NCBI RefSeq assembly: GCF_900205925.1
Contig: NZ_OAOD01000001.1
Coordinates: 124,001-188,000, forward strand
Reading direction: 5' to 3'
DNA length: 64,000 nucleotides
Source: Clostridium peptidivorans
GTDB lineage: Bacteria > Bacillota > Clostridia > Clostridiales > Clostridiaceae
Position 1 is the stretch's first letter. Each line of letters begins with the position of its first letter. Below, in pieces: positions 18,959 to 29,300 of this stretch. The notes below the pieces were generated by a model. It ran no database searches. It had not been told where the DNA came from and saw only the letters and a program-made list of their open reading frames with translations. Position numbers and translations under genes: made by a program.

Positions 18959-19786
18959 TCATAAAATATTCTTTAAAAAACTCATTCTATGTATTTTGCA
19001 TGGTCCAAATTTTTTCAATGCTTCTATATGCTCCGCTGTGCCATAACCAGCATTTTTTTCAAATCCATAACATGGATAAGTTTTTGCATAATTGTCCATA
19101 ATATTATCTCTGTAAACCTTAGCTATTATAGAGGCGCATGCTATACTAGCACTTTTAGAATCTCCTTTTATAACATATTCATTTTTTATATTTATATTTC
19201 TTATAGCATATCCATCAGATAAAACAAGGTTAGGCTGTATGTCTAAATTCAAAGTGGATTGTTTTAGAACCTCATTGTTACACCAGCTTATGCCTTTTTC
19301 ATCTATAATAGTATTATTTATTTCAACAATTTTATAAGAAATAGACTTAGCCTTTATTATAGAACTCAATTCTTCTCTTAGTTTTGCGGATAACTTTTTA
19401 GAATCCTTTATACCTAAAATAATATCCTTACTATTTGCTTCATTTAAATTTAAAACCACTGAAGCTCCCACAATTGGCCCTGCTAGGGGGCCTCTTCCTA
19501 CTTCATCCGTTCCAGAAATATATCCATTACTAATAAAACCTTTATCAAAACTGTACATGTTATTTACTCTTTCAATTTCCTTATTGGTTTTTTCAATAAA
19601 ATTTTGTAAGCTTATTGAAAGCTTTTGTACATTTTTTCTATGGTCTTTATTTAGTAATTGTATTATTTCTTCTATATTTATTTGAGCTTTTATATCAAAA
19701 TAATTTTTCTCAATACATTTTATTTTATTTTTGATTTCATCAAATTTTAAATTAATAAAATCCATATTATTTAAATTTTCTATCAT
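18959..19786 (-). CDS. rnhB: Ribonuclease HII
   Basis: A 275-aa RNase HII that removes ribonucleotides and RNA primers from DNA. The catalytic GTDEVGRGPLAGP lies near residues 92-104 and a second acidic site is in LVLSDGYAI near 180. An N-terminal extension of about 85 residues, predicted helical, precedes the catalytic domain, as in other Firmicutes. It is the last gene of the rplS-lepB-rbgA-rnhB operon. Confidence 0.96.
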   Translation of the reverse strand: MIENLNNMDFINLKFDEIKNKIKCIEKNYFDIKAQINIEEIIQLLNKDHRKNVQKLSISLQNFIEKTNKEIERVNNMYSFDKGFISNGYISGTDEVGRGPLAGPIVGASVVLNLNEANSKDIILGIKDSKKLSAKLREELSSIIKAKSISYKIVEINNTIIDEKGISWCNNEVLKQSTLNLDIQPNLVLSDGYAIRNINIKNEYVIKGDSKSASIACASIIAKVYRDNIMDNYAKTYPCYGFEKNAGYGTAEHIEALKKFGPCKIHRMSFLKNIL

Positions 19787-19801
19787 AGTTTCTATCCTTC
19801 A

Positions 19802-20659
19802 TTATATACTATCAGGTTTTTCAAGAGATATTTTCCCTAACTTTCCAGCTCTAAATTCATCTAGCAGCATAATAGCTACTCTATTATAATCTATTTCTCC
19901 TCTTGAAATTACAGCTCCTCTTTTTCGTCCTATATTATCCATATTTTCCAACGCATTATCACTTAAGGTCTCCAACTTATATCTGGTTTTAAGGTTTTCA
20001 GGATATTCCCCTTGAAGTTTTTCTATAAGTTTTAATGCTAAAGTTTCTATATCCATTATTTCATCTTTTATAGCTCCTGTAAAAGCTAAATTTAAACCTA
20101 CTTGTTCATCTTCAAATTTTGGCCATAATACTCCTGGTGTATCTAAAAGCTCAACATCCATTTTAGTTTTTATCCATTGCTTACTTTTAGTAACTCCTGG
20201 CTTATCTCCAGTCTTTGCAACACTCGCTTTTGCCATTTTATTTATAAAAGATGACTTCCCTCCATTAGGAATACCTACTACCATTACTCTATCTACAAAT
20301 TTCATTATGCCCTTATTTTTTATTCTATCATGCTTTTCTTTTAACAGTTCATCTAATAAACCTCTAATCTTATTAGTTCCTTCACCAGTTAAAGCATTAA
20401 ACGCTATAGCCTTTACATTTTGTTTAGATAAATTCCTTATCCACTGATTAGTTATTTCTTTTTCACTTAAATCAGCTTTATTTAAAAGAATTATTCTAGG
20501 CTTATCACCACAAATTTCTTCTATTTCAGGATTTGCACTAGATTTCACTATTCTGGCATCTCTTATTTCAATTACTGCATCCACTAACTTAAGATTTTCT
20601 TTTATTTGCCTTCTCGTTTTTGCCATATGACCTGGAAACCAGTTTATTGCCATATCCAT
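19802..20659 (-). CDS. rbgA: Ribosome biogenesis GTPase RbgA (YlqF)
   Basis: A 285-aa circularly permuted GTPase needed for late 50S assembly. The G motifs occur in permuted order: NKAD (G4) near residue 60, GIPNGGKSS (G1) near 129 and DTPGVLWP (G3) near 173. The N-terminal INWFPGHMAKTRR signature is intact. It lies in the ribosomal protein L19 operon, the usual place. Confidence 0.97.
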   Translation of the reverse strand: MDMAINWFPGHMAKTRRQIKENLKLVDAVIEIRDARIVKSSANPEIEEICGDKPRIILLNKADLSEKEITNQWIRNLSKQNVKAIAFNALTGEGTNKIRGLLDELLKEKHDRIKNKGIMKFVDRVMVVGIPNGGKSSFINKMAKASVAKTGDKPGVTKSKQWIKTKMDVELLDTPGVLWPKFEDEQVGLNLAFTGAIKDEIMDIETLALKLIEKLQGEYPENLKTRYKLETLSDNALENMDNIGRKRGAVISRGEIDYNRVAIMLLDEFRAGKLGKISLEKPDSI

Positions 20660-20684
20660 ATATCTCTATCCCTTCTTTAGTTTA

Positions 20685-21197
20685 TTAGTTTATACTTCCA
20701 AAGTTTTTAAAAGGATAAACCCTTAAAGCAGCTCTTCCTACTACCATGTTATATTTTACAAACCCAACTCTAGAATCTCTGCTATCCAAACTATTATTTC
20801 TATTATCACCTAAAACAAACACTGTTCCTGATGGTACTGTTACTTCAGGAAAGTCCTCCATTTTTTGTTCAAATATATAGTCCTCACTTTGAGAAACTCC
20901 ATTTATAAATAATGTATTATTTTCTATCTTAACTTTATCCCCTTCTACTGCTACTACTCTTTTTATAAACTTTTCTTTAGGATTTGCTGGATATTTAATA
21001 ACAACAATATCCTGTGGTTTTGGTTTTCTAAAATAATATGAAACTTTTTCAACAATAAGTCTATCCTTATTATGAAGCGTAGGATACATAGATAATCCAT
21101 CCACATTCACTGTTTCAAATACAAAAGTTATTATTAAAAACGCTGCTATTATTGCTATAAGTATAGATTTACCTAATTCTACTAACTCTTTCATCAT
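20685..21197 (-). CDS. lepB: Signal peptidase I
   Basis: A 170-aa type I signal peptidase with one N-terminal membrane segment (about 11-28). The nucleophile is S36 in DGLSMYPTL, the general base is K79 in KFIKRVVAVEGD, and the GDNRNNSLDSRD box lies near residue 132. It cleaves secretory signal peptides on the outer face of the membrane. It sits between rplS and rbgA, as in B. subtilis relatives and clostridia. Confidence 0.97.
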   Translation of the reverse strand: MMKELVELGKSILIAIIAAFLIITFVFETVNVDGLSMYPTLHNKDRLIVEKVSYYFRKPKPQDIVVIKYPANPKEKFIKRVVAVEGDKVKIENNTLFINGVSQSEDYIFEQKMEDFPEVTVPSGTVFVLGDNRNNSLDSRDSRVGFVKYNMVVGRAALRVYPFKNFGSIN

Positions 21198-21218
21198 ACG
21201 ACAACACCACCTAATATA

Positions 21219-21244
21219 TAAAAAAGGGACTTATTAAGCCCCAT
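21219..21244 (-). terminator. Terminator after rplS
   Basis: A 7-bp stem GGGGCTT / AAGTCCC (one G-U pair), followed by TTTTTTATAT on the minus strand. It would uncouple rplS levels from lepB-rbgA-rnhB through partial readthrough. Confidence 0.75.
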
Positions 21245-21249
21245 TTTTA

Positions 21250-21594
21250 TTATAATCTTTCTTTTACTTTTGCAGCCTTACCTACTCTATCTCTTAAGTA
21301 GAATAACTTAGCTCTTCTTACTTTACCTCTTCTAACAACTTCGATTTTTTCAACAGTTGGAGCATTAACTGGGAATGTTCTTTCAACTCCTACATTGTAA
21401 GCAACTCTTCTTACAGTAAAAGTTTCTCTTAATCCACCGTTTTGTCTCTTAATTACTGTTCCTTCAAAAATCTGTACTCTTTCTCTGTTACCTTCTTTAA
21501 TTCTTACATGTACCTTTAAAGTATCTCCGACATTAAATTCAGGTAAGTCATTTCTGATTTGTTCAGCTTCTATAGCTCTTATTACATCTAACAT
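21250..21594 (-). CDS. rplS: 50S ribosomal protein L19
   Basis: A 114-aa L19 of standard length. Signature segments [22 protein letters not shown] (residues 20-41) and the C-terminal [22 protein letters not shown] are intact. It has its own promoter at 21675-21703 and a structured leader, and starts an operon with lepB, rbgA and rnhB. Confidence 0.98.
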   Translation of the reverse strand: MLDVIRAIEAEQIRNDLPEFNVGDTLKVHVRIKEGNRERVQIFEGTVIKRQNGGLRETFTVRRVAYNVGVERTFPVNAPTVEKIEVVRRGKVRRAKLFYLRDRVGKAAKVKERL

Positions 21595-21603
21595 TGTGCA
21601 TTC

Positions 21604-21668
21604 CCTCCTTGAAAATATGTAACGTTCGTGCCCATAGTTTTAGACAGAGGAACGTCCGTACTAGCACA
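21604..21668 (-). promoter_or_regulatory. Structured leader of rplS (candidate L19 autoregulatory RNA)
   Basis: The transcript between the promoter and the rplS SD can form GACGTTC (21650-21656) with GAACGTT (21621-21627) and, crossing it, GTGC (21664-21667) with GCAC (21628-21631). The order suggests an H-type pseudoknot or two alternative states. Firmicutes are known to carry an L19 leader family (Rfam L19_leader); membership here is inferred from position and not checked. Confidence 0.55.
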
Positions 21669-21674
21669 AAGCTT

Positions 21675-21703
21675 ATTTTAACATATATATATTTATTTTT
21701 CAA
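21675..21703 (-). promoter_or_regulatory. Promoter of rplS operon
   Basis: On the minus strand: -35 TTGAAA, 17-nt spacer, -10 TAAAAT. Transcription should start near 21668, right at the structured leader. Confidence 0.75.
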
Positions 21704-21710
21704 CAACAAA

Positions 21711-22439
21711 CTATGATTTTTTCTTCCATTTTTTTAATAATTTAATATCTTCTTCTGTTAAATTATAGTTTTTAAATAAATCTGGTCTTCTTTCTTCCGT
21801 TATAGTTAAAGATTGAAGTTTTCTCCATTTCCGTATATTTTCATGATGCCCTGATGTTAATACCTCCGGCACTCTTTCCCCTCTAAAAACTTCAGGTCTA
21901 GTATACTGTGGATATTCTAAAAGTCCATCATAAAAGGATTCATCCATAAAACTTTCACTACTCCCTAAAACATCTGGGATTAGCCTGCAAATGGCATCAA
22001 CTATAGGTATACATGCCATTTCCCCTCCAGTCAAAACAAAGTCACCTAATGAAATTTCCATATCTATGTGATTATAAACTCTTTCATCAATTCCTTCATA
22101 ATGACCGCAAACAAATATTAGTCCTTTTTCCTTAGAAAGCTCCTTTGCCATTTCTTGATTAAATGTTTTTCCCCTTGGTCCTAGAAATATAACTTTTCCT
22201 GAGTTTAACTTTTTTGCATGGTTTATAGCATCCACTACAGGTTGAGCTGACATTACCATACCTGCACCACCGCCATATGGATAGTCATCTACCTTTCTAT
22301 GTTTGCTTTCAGTAAAGTCTCTTATATTTACAGTATTTATATTTATAATATTATTTTTTATAGCCCTACCCATTATACTGTGGTTAAAAATTTCAAACAT
22401 CTCTGGAAATAGGGTTAATATATCTACTCTGACATCCAT
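21711..22439 (-). CDS. trmD: tRNA (guanine-N1-)-methyltransferase
   Basis: A 242-aa TrmD, which methylates G37 of tRNAs with SAM and prevents frameshifting. The SPOUT trefoil-knot motifs are present: [11 protein letters not shown] near residue 84 and [13 protein letters not shown] near 109-121. It overlaps rimM by 16 nt and has no clear ribosome binding site of its own, so translation is probably coupled to rimM. Confidence 0.97.
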   Translation of the reverse strand: MDVRVDILTLFPEMFEIFNHSIMGRAIKNNIININTVNIRDFTESKHRKVDDYPYGGGAGMVMSAQPVVDAINHAKKLNSGKVIFLGPRGKTFNQEMAKELSKEKGLIFVCGHYEGIDERVYNHIDMEISLGDFVLTGGEMACIPIVDAICRLIPDVLGSSESFMDESFYDGLLEYPQYTRPEVFRGERVPEVLTSGHHENIRKWRKLQSLTITEERRPDLFKNYNLTEEDIKLLKKWKKKS

Positions 22440-22918
22440 TGTGAAACAGGCTTTATAATTACTTTTTTTTCTTCAATATTTATATTAACCACAATATCTT
22501 TTAACGCTGGAATAAGTAGTTCTTTTTTTTCTTTAATCCAATATACATCATTGCTTTTAGTTTGTATTACATCTGCTATTTTACCTAAATCTTCCCCATT
22601 TTCATCATACACTGTACATCCAATTAAATCAGCTATGAAAAAGGTACCTTCTGGAAGCTTTTTAGCATCATCTCTTTTTACTTCTATGTATTTGTTTTTA
22701 TATTTCATTGCTTGTTCAATAGAGTCTATTCCTTCTATTGTTAAAATCAGTTTATCATTTTGAAATTTAACATCTAATATATTTGTTTCTTTGTTATCAA
22801 TAAATATTTTCTTTAAGGTTTTAAATACTTTTATATCATCAGTTAGAGGAAACACCTTTACTTCACCTTTTAATCCATGGGTGTTTATTATTTGACCTAC
22901 GCTTAAATACTCTTTCAT
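22424..22918 (-). CDS. rimM: 16S rRNA processing protein RimM
   Basis: A 164-aa RimM that assists 30S head maturation. The N-terminal domain begins [21 protein letters not shown], and the PRC-barrel domain (about 90-164) has [20 protein letters not shown]. It lies in the order rpsP-khpA-rimM-trmD. Confidence 0.96.
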   Translation of the reverse strand: MKEYLSVGQIINTHGLKGEVKVFPLTDDIKVFKTLKKIFIDNKETNILDVKFQNDKLILTIEGIDSIEQAMKYKNKYIEVKRDDAKKLPEGTFFIADLIGCTVYDENGEDLGKIADVIQTKSNDVYWIKEKKELLIPALKDIVVNINIEEKKVIIKPVSQWMSE

Positions 22919-22936
22919 CGCAAATAATCTCCTTTT

Positions 22937-22967
22937 AAAAAAAAGAGTTAGGCATCCCTAACTCTTT
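22937..22967 (-). terminator. Terminator between khpA and rimM
   Basis: An 11-bp stem AAAGAGTTAGG / CCTAACTCTTT with a short loop and a long T run on the minus strand. It lies inside the rpsP-trmD operon, so rimM-trmD probably receive only readthrough transcripts, a way to keep them below ribosomal protein levels. Confidence 0.88.
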
Positions 22968-22974
22968 AGTTCTT

Positions 22975-23202
22975 TTATAATATTTCAACAACAACTCTCT
23001 TGTTTTCCTTAATAGCTGCTGCTTTAACTACAGTTCTAATAGCTTTAGCTATTCTTCCCTGTTTTCCTATTACTTTTCCCATGTCTTCTGGAGCAACTCT
23101 CAATTCTAAAATCACTGATTGCTCTCCAGTTATCTCATTCACTTGAACCATATCAGGGTTATCAACTAAGGACTTAGCTATAATTTTAACTAATTCTTTC
23201 AT
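22975..23202 (-). CDS. khpA: KH-domain RNA-binding protein KhpA (YlqC)
   Basis: A 75-aa protein consisting of one KH domain with the [20 protein letters not shown] loop-helix near residues 42-61. In other Firmicutes KhpA pairs with KhpB and affects cell division and RNA stability. It sits between rpsP and rimM, the conserved position. Confidence 0.95.
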   Translation of the reverse strand: MKELVKIIAKSLVDNPDMVQVNEITGEQSVILELRVAPEDMGKVIGKQGRIAKAIRTVVKAAAIKENKRVVVEIL

Positions 23203-23218
23203 TTAATACACCCCCATA

Positions 23219-23476
23219 TTATTTTCCAAGCTTCTCTGAAACACCAGACTTAACAAAAAGTCTTTTAACTATTTCTGTTGGTTGAGCACCATTATTTATC
23301 CACTGAATAGCTTTTTCTTCATCTATCTTTATAGTTGCTGGTTCAGTGATTGGGTTGTAGTAGCCTATTTCATCTATGAATCTTCCATCTCTTGGGGATC
23401 TGGAATCTGCTACAATAACTCTATAGAAAGGAGCTTTTTTAGCACCCATTCTTCTTAGTCTTATCTTAACTGCCAT
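23219..23476 (-). CDS. rpsP: 30S ribosomal protein S16
   Basis: An 85-aa S16 with the signature [21 protein letters not shown] at the N-terminus. The site AAAGGAGGTG is very strong. It follows ffh and belongs to the ylxM-ffh-rpsP-khpA-rimM-trmD operon. Confidence 0.98.
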   Translation of the reverse strand: MAVKIRLRRMGAKKAPFYRVIVADSRSPRDGRFIDEIGYYNPITEPATIKIDEEKAIQWINNGAQPTEIVKRLFVKSGVSEKLGK

Positions 23477-23514
23477 GTTTTTTCACCTCCTTTAAAAGTA
23501 AAACATTTAATATA

Positions 23515-24870
23515 TTAGAAAGGTAATTTTCCAAATAGGCCTTTTTTCTTCTTAAAGCCTTTTTGCATTCCCTTCATTTGCTTCATCATTTTTTTCATTT
23601 CTTCAAATTGCTTTAAAAGCTTATTGATATCTTGAATAGTTGTGCCTGATCCACTAGCTATTCTTTTCTTTCTTGAAGAAGAGCCACTTACTAAGGAAGG
23701 ATTTCTTCTTTCTTTAATAGTCATAGAACTTATAATAGCTTCTGTTTTCTTAAGTTCTTTTTCACCTTGACTAAGGTCTACTCCTTGAAGTTCCTTAGTA
23801 CTTATGCCAGGAATCATTTCTATTATTTTATTTAAAGGTCCTAAGTTTTTCATTTGCTGCATTGATTGTAGGAAATCCTCTAAATTAAATTCCTGATTCA
23901 TAATGCGACTGCTAAGTTTTTCTGCTTCCTTTTCATCTATTGCTTGTTGAGCTTTTTCTATTAAAGTCAATACATCTCCCATACCTAATATTCGAGATGC
24001 CATTCTATCTGGATGAAAAACTTCAAAGTCATTCATTTTTTCGCCTATACCTACAAACTTTATAGGTCTTCCAGTAATAGCCTTTATAGAAAGAGCTGCT
24101 CCACCTCTAGTGTCACCATCTAACTTTGTGAGTACAACTCCTGTAATATCTAATTTACTATTAAAACTTTCTGCTACATTTACTGCATCCTGTCCTGTCA
24201 TTGAATCCACTACAAGAAGTATTTCATCAGGGTTTACACCTTCCTTTACATCTTGCAGTTCCTTCATTAAGTCTTCATCTATATGTAATCTTCCTGCTGT
24301 ATCTATTATAACTACATTTAAGTTATTGTCCTTAGCATGCTTTATAGCGGCTTTAGAAATATCTACAGGACTTACTTTATCGCCTAAAGAAAATACAGGA
24401 ATATCTATTTGTTTTCCTACTACCTGTAACTGCTTTATTGCAGCAGGTCTATATATATCACAAGCTGCAAGTAGTGGCTTTTTATTTTTCTTCTTTAACT
24501 GAAGAGCAAGCTTTCCAGCTAGTGTGGTTTTACCAGCACCCTGTAAACCTACAAGCATTATTACAGTGATATCATTTTGAGCAAAATTTATCTGACTTTC
24601 TGTGGTTCCCATAAGTTCTACGAGTTCTTCATTTACTATTTTTATTACTTGCTGACCAGGTGTTAAACTTTCTAGCACCTCGTTACCCATAGATTTCTCA
24701 CTTACTTTTTTCACGAAGTCTTTAACTATTTTATAATTAACATCTGCTTCTAAGAGAGCAAGCTTTACCTCTCTCATGGCTTCCTTTATATCTTTTTCCG
24801 TAAGTTTTCCCTTACCTTTAAGCTTTTTTAAAGTTTCTTGAAGCTTAGAAGCTAATCCTTCAAAAGCCAT
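23515..24870 (-). CDS. ffh: Signal recognition particle protein Ffh
   Basis: A 451-aa SRP54 GTPase that binds hydrophobic signal sequences on nascent proteins. N domain (1-90), G domain with GLQGAGKTT near 107, DTAGRLHID near 190 and TKLDGDTRGGAALS near 247; a methionine-rich M domain at about 300-440 ends in a Lys-rich tail. It works with 4.5S/6S SRP RNA (not in this window) and FtsY, encoded next upstream. Confidence 0.98.
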   Translation of the reverse strand: MAFEGLASKLQETLKKLKGKGKLTEKDIKEAMREVKLALLEADVNYKIVKDFVKKVSEKSMGNEVLESLTPGQQVIKIVNEELVELMGTTESQINFAQNDITVIMLVGLQGAGKTTLAGKLALQLKKKNKKPLLAACDIYRPAAIKQLQVVGKQIDIPVFSLGDKVSPVDISKAAIKHAKDNNLNVVIIDTAGRLHIDEDLMKELQDVKEGVNPDEILLVVDSMTGQDAVNVAESFNSKLDITGVVLTKLDGDTRGGAALSIKAITGRPIKFVGIGEKMNDFEVFHPDRMASRILGMGDVLTLIEKAQQAIDEKEAEKLSSRIMNQEFNLEDFLQSMQQMKNLGPLNKIIEMIPGISTKELQGVDLSQGEKELKKTEAIISSMTIKERRNPSLVSGSSSRKKRIASGSGTTIQDINKLLKQFEEMKKMMKQMKGMQKGFKKKKGLFGKLPF

Positions 24871-24881
24871 ACATATCCTCC

Positions 24882-25247
24882 CTAAATATTATCTATCAAC
24901 TGAGTTCTTATACAATCAACTATTTCTATTTGATTTTTATCACAATCTTTTTCTAACTTTTCTAGTTCAACTAGAATATTTTTTTTAACATTTGCCAATT
25001 GCATATTCTTTTGCATTATCTTCAGTTTTAATTCATAATCTAATAAAAGCTTATTACATCTCTTTGTTAAATCATAAATAGCTTGCCTACTAGTATTTGT
25101 ATGTTCTGATATTTCTGCTAATGAAAAATCTTCATTATAATAAAGATTCATAATATACCTTTGTTTTTCCGTAAGTAAAGCACCGTAATAATCTAAAAGC
25201 AATGAAATTTCTATTCTTTCATCCATGAGTTTTGTGCTAGTGCACAC
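24882..25247 (-). CDS. ylxM: YlxM family DNA-binding protein
   Basis: A 121-aa protein with a sigma70-region-4-like helix-turn-helix (FSLAEISEHTNTSRQAIYDLTKR, about 45-67). YlxM proteins are found beside ffh and are linked to SRP function in streptococci. The start is uncertain: the GTG at 25247 has GGGGAGTGA just upstream, while the ATG at 25226 (MDERIEIS) matches how most family members begin but lacks an SD. Confidence 0.85.
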   Translation of the reverse strand: MCTSTKLMDERIEISLLLDYYGALLTEKQRYIMNLYYNEDFSLAEISEHTNTSRQAIYDLTKRCNKLLLDYELKLKIMQKNMQLANVKKNILVELEKLEKDCDKNQIEIVDCIRTQLIDNI

Positions 25248-25277
25248 TCACTCCCCTATCATTTATTGACGAATTAT

Positions 25278-25306
25278 ATAATATCAAACTTTTAGATGGC
25301 TGTCAA
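25278..25306 (-). promoter_or_regulatory. Strong promoter of ylxM-ffh-rpsP operon
   Basis: On the minus strand: -35 TTGACA (perfect), 17-nt spacer, -10 TATTAT. The -35 is inside an arm of the inverted repeat at 25299-25324. Confidence 0.85.
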
Positions 25307-25324
25307 GTATTTTTACTTAACAGC
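25299..25324. promoter_or_regulatory. Inverted repeat over the -35 of the ylxM-ffh promoter
   Basis: GCTGTCAAGTA / TACTTAACAGC, 11 bp with one mismatch or wobble and a 4-nt spacer. It covers the -35 TTGACA. It could be a repressor operator, or a remnant of an ftsY terminator; there is no U tract in either direction. Confidence 0.4.
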
Positions 25325-25349
25325 TATTTAAAAATTAAATTATACTTTA

Positions 25350-25369
25350 ATCATTGTAAAAGCAACGAT
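25350..25369 (-). terminator. Weak terminator after ftsY
   Basis: A 7-bp stem ATCGTTG / CAATGAT (one G-U) 19 nt past the ftsY stop, followed by TAAAGTATAATTT. The U tract is poor, so readthrough into ylxM is possible. Confidence 0.4.
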
Positions 25370-25388
25370 TGACAAACTATCCAAGACA

Positions 25389-26300
25389 TTAAAATAGTGC
25401 TTCAACAAATTCTTCAGGATTAAATTCTTGCAAATCTTCTATTCCTTCTCCTACTCCAATAAGTTTTACTGGAATATCTAGTTGATGTTTAATAGAAATA
25501 ACTATTCCACCCTTAGCTGTACCATCTAACTTAGTAAGTATTATTCCATCAACTTTACATACTTCCATAAACTGTTTAGCTTGAATTACCGCATTTTGAC
25601 CAGTTGTAGCATCCAAAACAAGATAGGTATGTTTTTCTGCTTCAATATATTCTCTTTCTATAATTCTATTTATCTTACTTAATTCATCCATAAGATTTTT
25701 TTTATTATGAAGTCTTCCCGCAGTATCACATATGAGAACATCGGTATTTCTTGCTTTGGCTGCCTGTATAGCATCATATACTACTGCTGCAGGATCTGAA
25801 CCTTCTTGATGCTTTACTAAATCAACCCCTGATCTTTTACTCCATACTTCCAGTTGATCTATAGCCGCAGCTCTAAATGTATCTGCAGCAGCCATCAACA
25901 CCTTATACCCGTTATTTTTAAGTTTAGCTGAAATTTTTCCAATAGATGTAGTTTTACCAACACCATTTACTCCAACTATTAAAAGTATTTCAGGAGTTTT
26001 TTCTGGATTAATAGATACACTTTCTTCTCCTAATATATCTAATATAACTTTTTTAAGACATGGTTTTACTTCTACAGGATCTTTTATCTTATCTTCTTTT
26101 ATTTTTTCTTTTAATCTATCAATTATTTCTAAAGAAGTTTCTACACCTATATCTGAAGTAATAAGTATTTCCTCTAGTTCTTCAAATAAATCCTCATCAA
26201 TATTTACATATAATTTTAGCATTTGGCTAATCTTATCTGTAAAATTCCCCTTGGTTTTATTAAGTCCTTGTTTTAATTTTTCAAAAAATCCTCCAAACAT
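25389..26300 (-). CDS. ftsY: Signal recognition particle receptor FtsY
   Basis: A 303-aa FtsY with the NG domain only, the short form usual in Firmicutes. GTPase motifs: GVNGVGKTTS near residue 107, DTAGRLHNK near 190 and TKLDGTAKGG near 252. It docks the Ffh-ribosome complex at the membrane. It follows smc by 11 nt. Confidence 0.97.
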   Translation of the reverse strand: MFGGFFEKLKQGLNKTKGNFTDKISQMLKLYVNIDEDLFEELEEILITSDIGVETSLEIIDRLKEKIKEDKIKDPVEVKPCLKKVILDILGEESVSINPEKTPEILLIVGVNGVGKTTSIGKISAKLKNNGYKVLMAAADTFRAAAIDQLEVWSKRSGVDLVKHQEGSDPAAVVYDAIQAAKARNTDVLICDTAGRLHNKKNLMDELSKINRIIEREYIEAEKHTYLVLDATTGQNAVIQAKQFMEVCKVDGIILTKLDGTAKGGIVISIKHQLDIPVKLIGVGEGIEDLQEFNPEEFVEALF

Positions 26301-26311
26301 GTTATCGCTCC

Positions 26312-29300
26312 TTATGTTGTTAAATTTACTGATACTATTTTTGAAACTCCTTTTTCCTCCATGGTAACTCCATATAAAACATCACTAGATTCCATAGTTC
26401 CTTTTCTATGAGTAATAACTATAAACTGTATATTCTCAGAAAACTTCTTTAAAAATTCAGCATACCTTGCTACATTTGCATCATCTAATGCTGCCTCTAT
26501 TTCATCTAATATACAAAAAGGAGTAGGTTTCATTTTTAATATAGCAAATAATAATGCTATGGCTGATAGAACCTTTTCTCCACCAGACATCAAATTTATA
26601 TTTTGTAACTTTTTCCCTGGAGGCTGTACATTTATATCTATAGTACCTGTGAGTTCATCCCCCGTTAATATAAGGTCTGCACTTCCTCCTCTAAATAATT
26701 CATTAAATGTTTCATTAAATATAGTTCTAAGCATATGGAAATTTTCATTAAAAACACCTTTCATCTTTTGAGTCATTTCTTCAATAACATTCATAAGCTC
26801 ATTTTTAGCTTTTATCAAATCCTCTTTTTGGCCATTCATAAAACTAAACTTCTCTTGAATTTCCTTATACTCTTCTATGGCTCCTACATTTACTACGCCT
26901 AAATTTGATATACTCATCTTTATACTTGAAATTTCTTGCTTATATTTGCTTATATCCTCTATTTCAACTTTAAAGTCCAAAGCCGTATAAGAGTCTATTT
27001 CGTGTTCTTCATATAGTTTATTTTCAAGACTTTGTTCTTCAGTTTGAAGCTTAGTTAAATTTACTTCATATTTGTGAAATTCACTATCCTTCTTTTCTTT
27101 AAGAATATGAAATTCCTCTAACTGAGCCTGATATAAATTTATTTTTTCCTTTACTTTTATAAGTTCTACTTCTCTATCCTTAAATTTAATATCTAAATTA
27201 TTTATAACTTCATTTATGAATTCTATCTTACTATTATTATCCTTAGTTTTCAGTTGAAACTCATGGATATTATCTGCTGAATTTTTTATGGATATTATTA
27301 ATTTGTCTTTTCTTTCTTTAAAATCATTTATTTCTTTATCTAATCTTTCTACTTCTTTTACATTATTTAAATGCATTTCATCTACTTGAGCTTTTTCTAT
27401 TCTCTTTGACGTTAAAGCTTCTTTTATTTTTTCTAGTTCACCTTGTTTATATGAAATTGATTTTTCTATGTCTGAAATTTTATTTACATTTTCACTTTGT
27501 AATTTTTCTAATTTATTAACTTTTTCTTCTTTTATATCTTTTTCTTTAATATTTTCTTGTATATCTATATCTATAGAACTAATTTCACTTTTAGATATAT
27601 TTAAATTATTTCTCAATCTAGCGGTTTCACTATCAATGTGAGAAAGTTTTTCTTTAAGTTTGGTAATTTCTATATTTTCATAATAAACTTGGTCTTTTAA
27701 ATTTAAGTTTTCTTCATCTAATTTTTTAACAATTTGATTTAAATTGTTAACTTCACTATTACATTTATCTATTTTTAGTGAAGTTTTTTTTATAGAATTA
27801 TCTATTTCTTCTATTTCTCTTTTTCTTCCTATAACATTAGTATTTTTATTATTATAAATACTACCTCCTGTTAAGGAACCACCAGGATTTATCACTTCTC
27901 CAGATAATGTTACTATTTTATAACTGTAAGCACATCTTTTAGCTAATATAAGTGCATTATCCATATTATCACATATAATCGTTTTCCCCAATACATAATC
28001 AATTGCTGAAGTAAACTTGCTATTATATTTTATAAGTTCACTTGCGATACCAATGTAGCCATTCATGCTTTTTATATCTTTATTTAATAAAACCCTCTTA
28101 CCTTTAATAATGTTTAGAGGTAAAAAAGTCCCTCTACCTAAATTATTTTGTTTTAAATACTTTATAAGTGTTTTAGCAATTTCTTCTTCAGAGGTTATAA
28201 CATGTGAAATAGCCCCTCCTAAAGCTATTTCTATTGCCTTCTCATAAAGTTTGTCAACTTCAATTATTTCTCCTAATACAAACGCATTGTTTGTGGCTTC
28301 TGGAATTCTCCCCTTATCTATAGCTTGCATAAGGTTTTTTATTGATTTTGAATATCCTTCATACTGCTTATCTAAATTCAATAAAAAATTATGATTAGCT
28401 TCCAACTTATTATAAATTGAGTGCAATTCTTTTGTCTCTTTTTCTTTTATTAATAACTTATCTTTAAGTGTAGATAATTCTTTCTTGTTTATGTTTATGT
28501 TTTCTTCATATGAATTTATTTTACCCTTTAGCTTATTTATTTCCAAATGAAGCATTTCTTTAGTACTATTATTTATTTGTATAGAATTAATAAAGCTCTC
28601 GCAGGAAATCTTTAGCTGACTAAGTTTTTTATTTAATCCTTCTATATTATTATTAATTAGTAATATGTTATTTCTAAAAGAAGACACCTTACTCAAGTAC
28701 TCTATATGGCATTCTTTAATCTCTTTTAATACTTTTTCTTCATCTTCCAATTCAGAATTTAAGCGTAAAATAACATTTTCCTTATCTAAAACATATTTAT
28801 TTAATTCTTTACTTTTTATAGATATATCACTAAGACATTTTTCAGAAAGATTTCTAGTCTTAGATAACTCTTCTATCTTTTTATCTATTTCCTCTAAATC
28901 TTTTGTGGAACTCACTGTAATATTTTCTAAATTAGCTATTCTCTCCAATAATATATTATTTTCAGATATTATATTTGCTAGTTCTTCTTTTTTAGTATAA
29001 TAAGTTTTTCTTTCTTCTAAACTTTCATCTTCAAATTTTTTCAGTTTTTCATTCCATATATCTAACTCTTTTTTACAATTATCATTTTCATTATGTAAAG
29101 TGTTCAGATCATTCTTTATATCTTTTATTTTATTACTTATTTCACCTATATCAGTACTTAATTTCTCAATAGAGTGAACTATTATATTTACTTCCTTTGA
29201 CTTTAACTCCTCACTTAATCTTAGAAACTTCTTAGCCTTTTCACTTTCTACTCTTAAAGGCTCTAATCTTTCTTCATAAGTAGTTAATATATCAGATATT

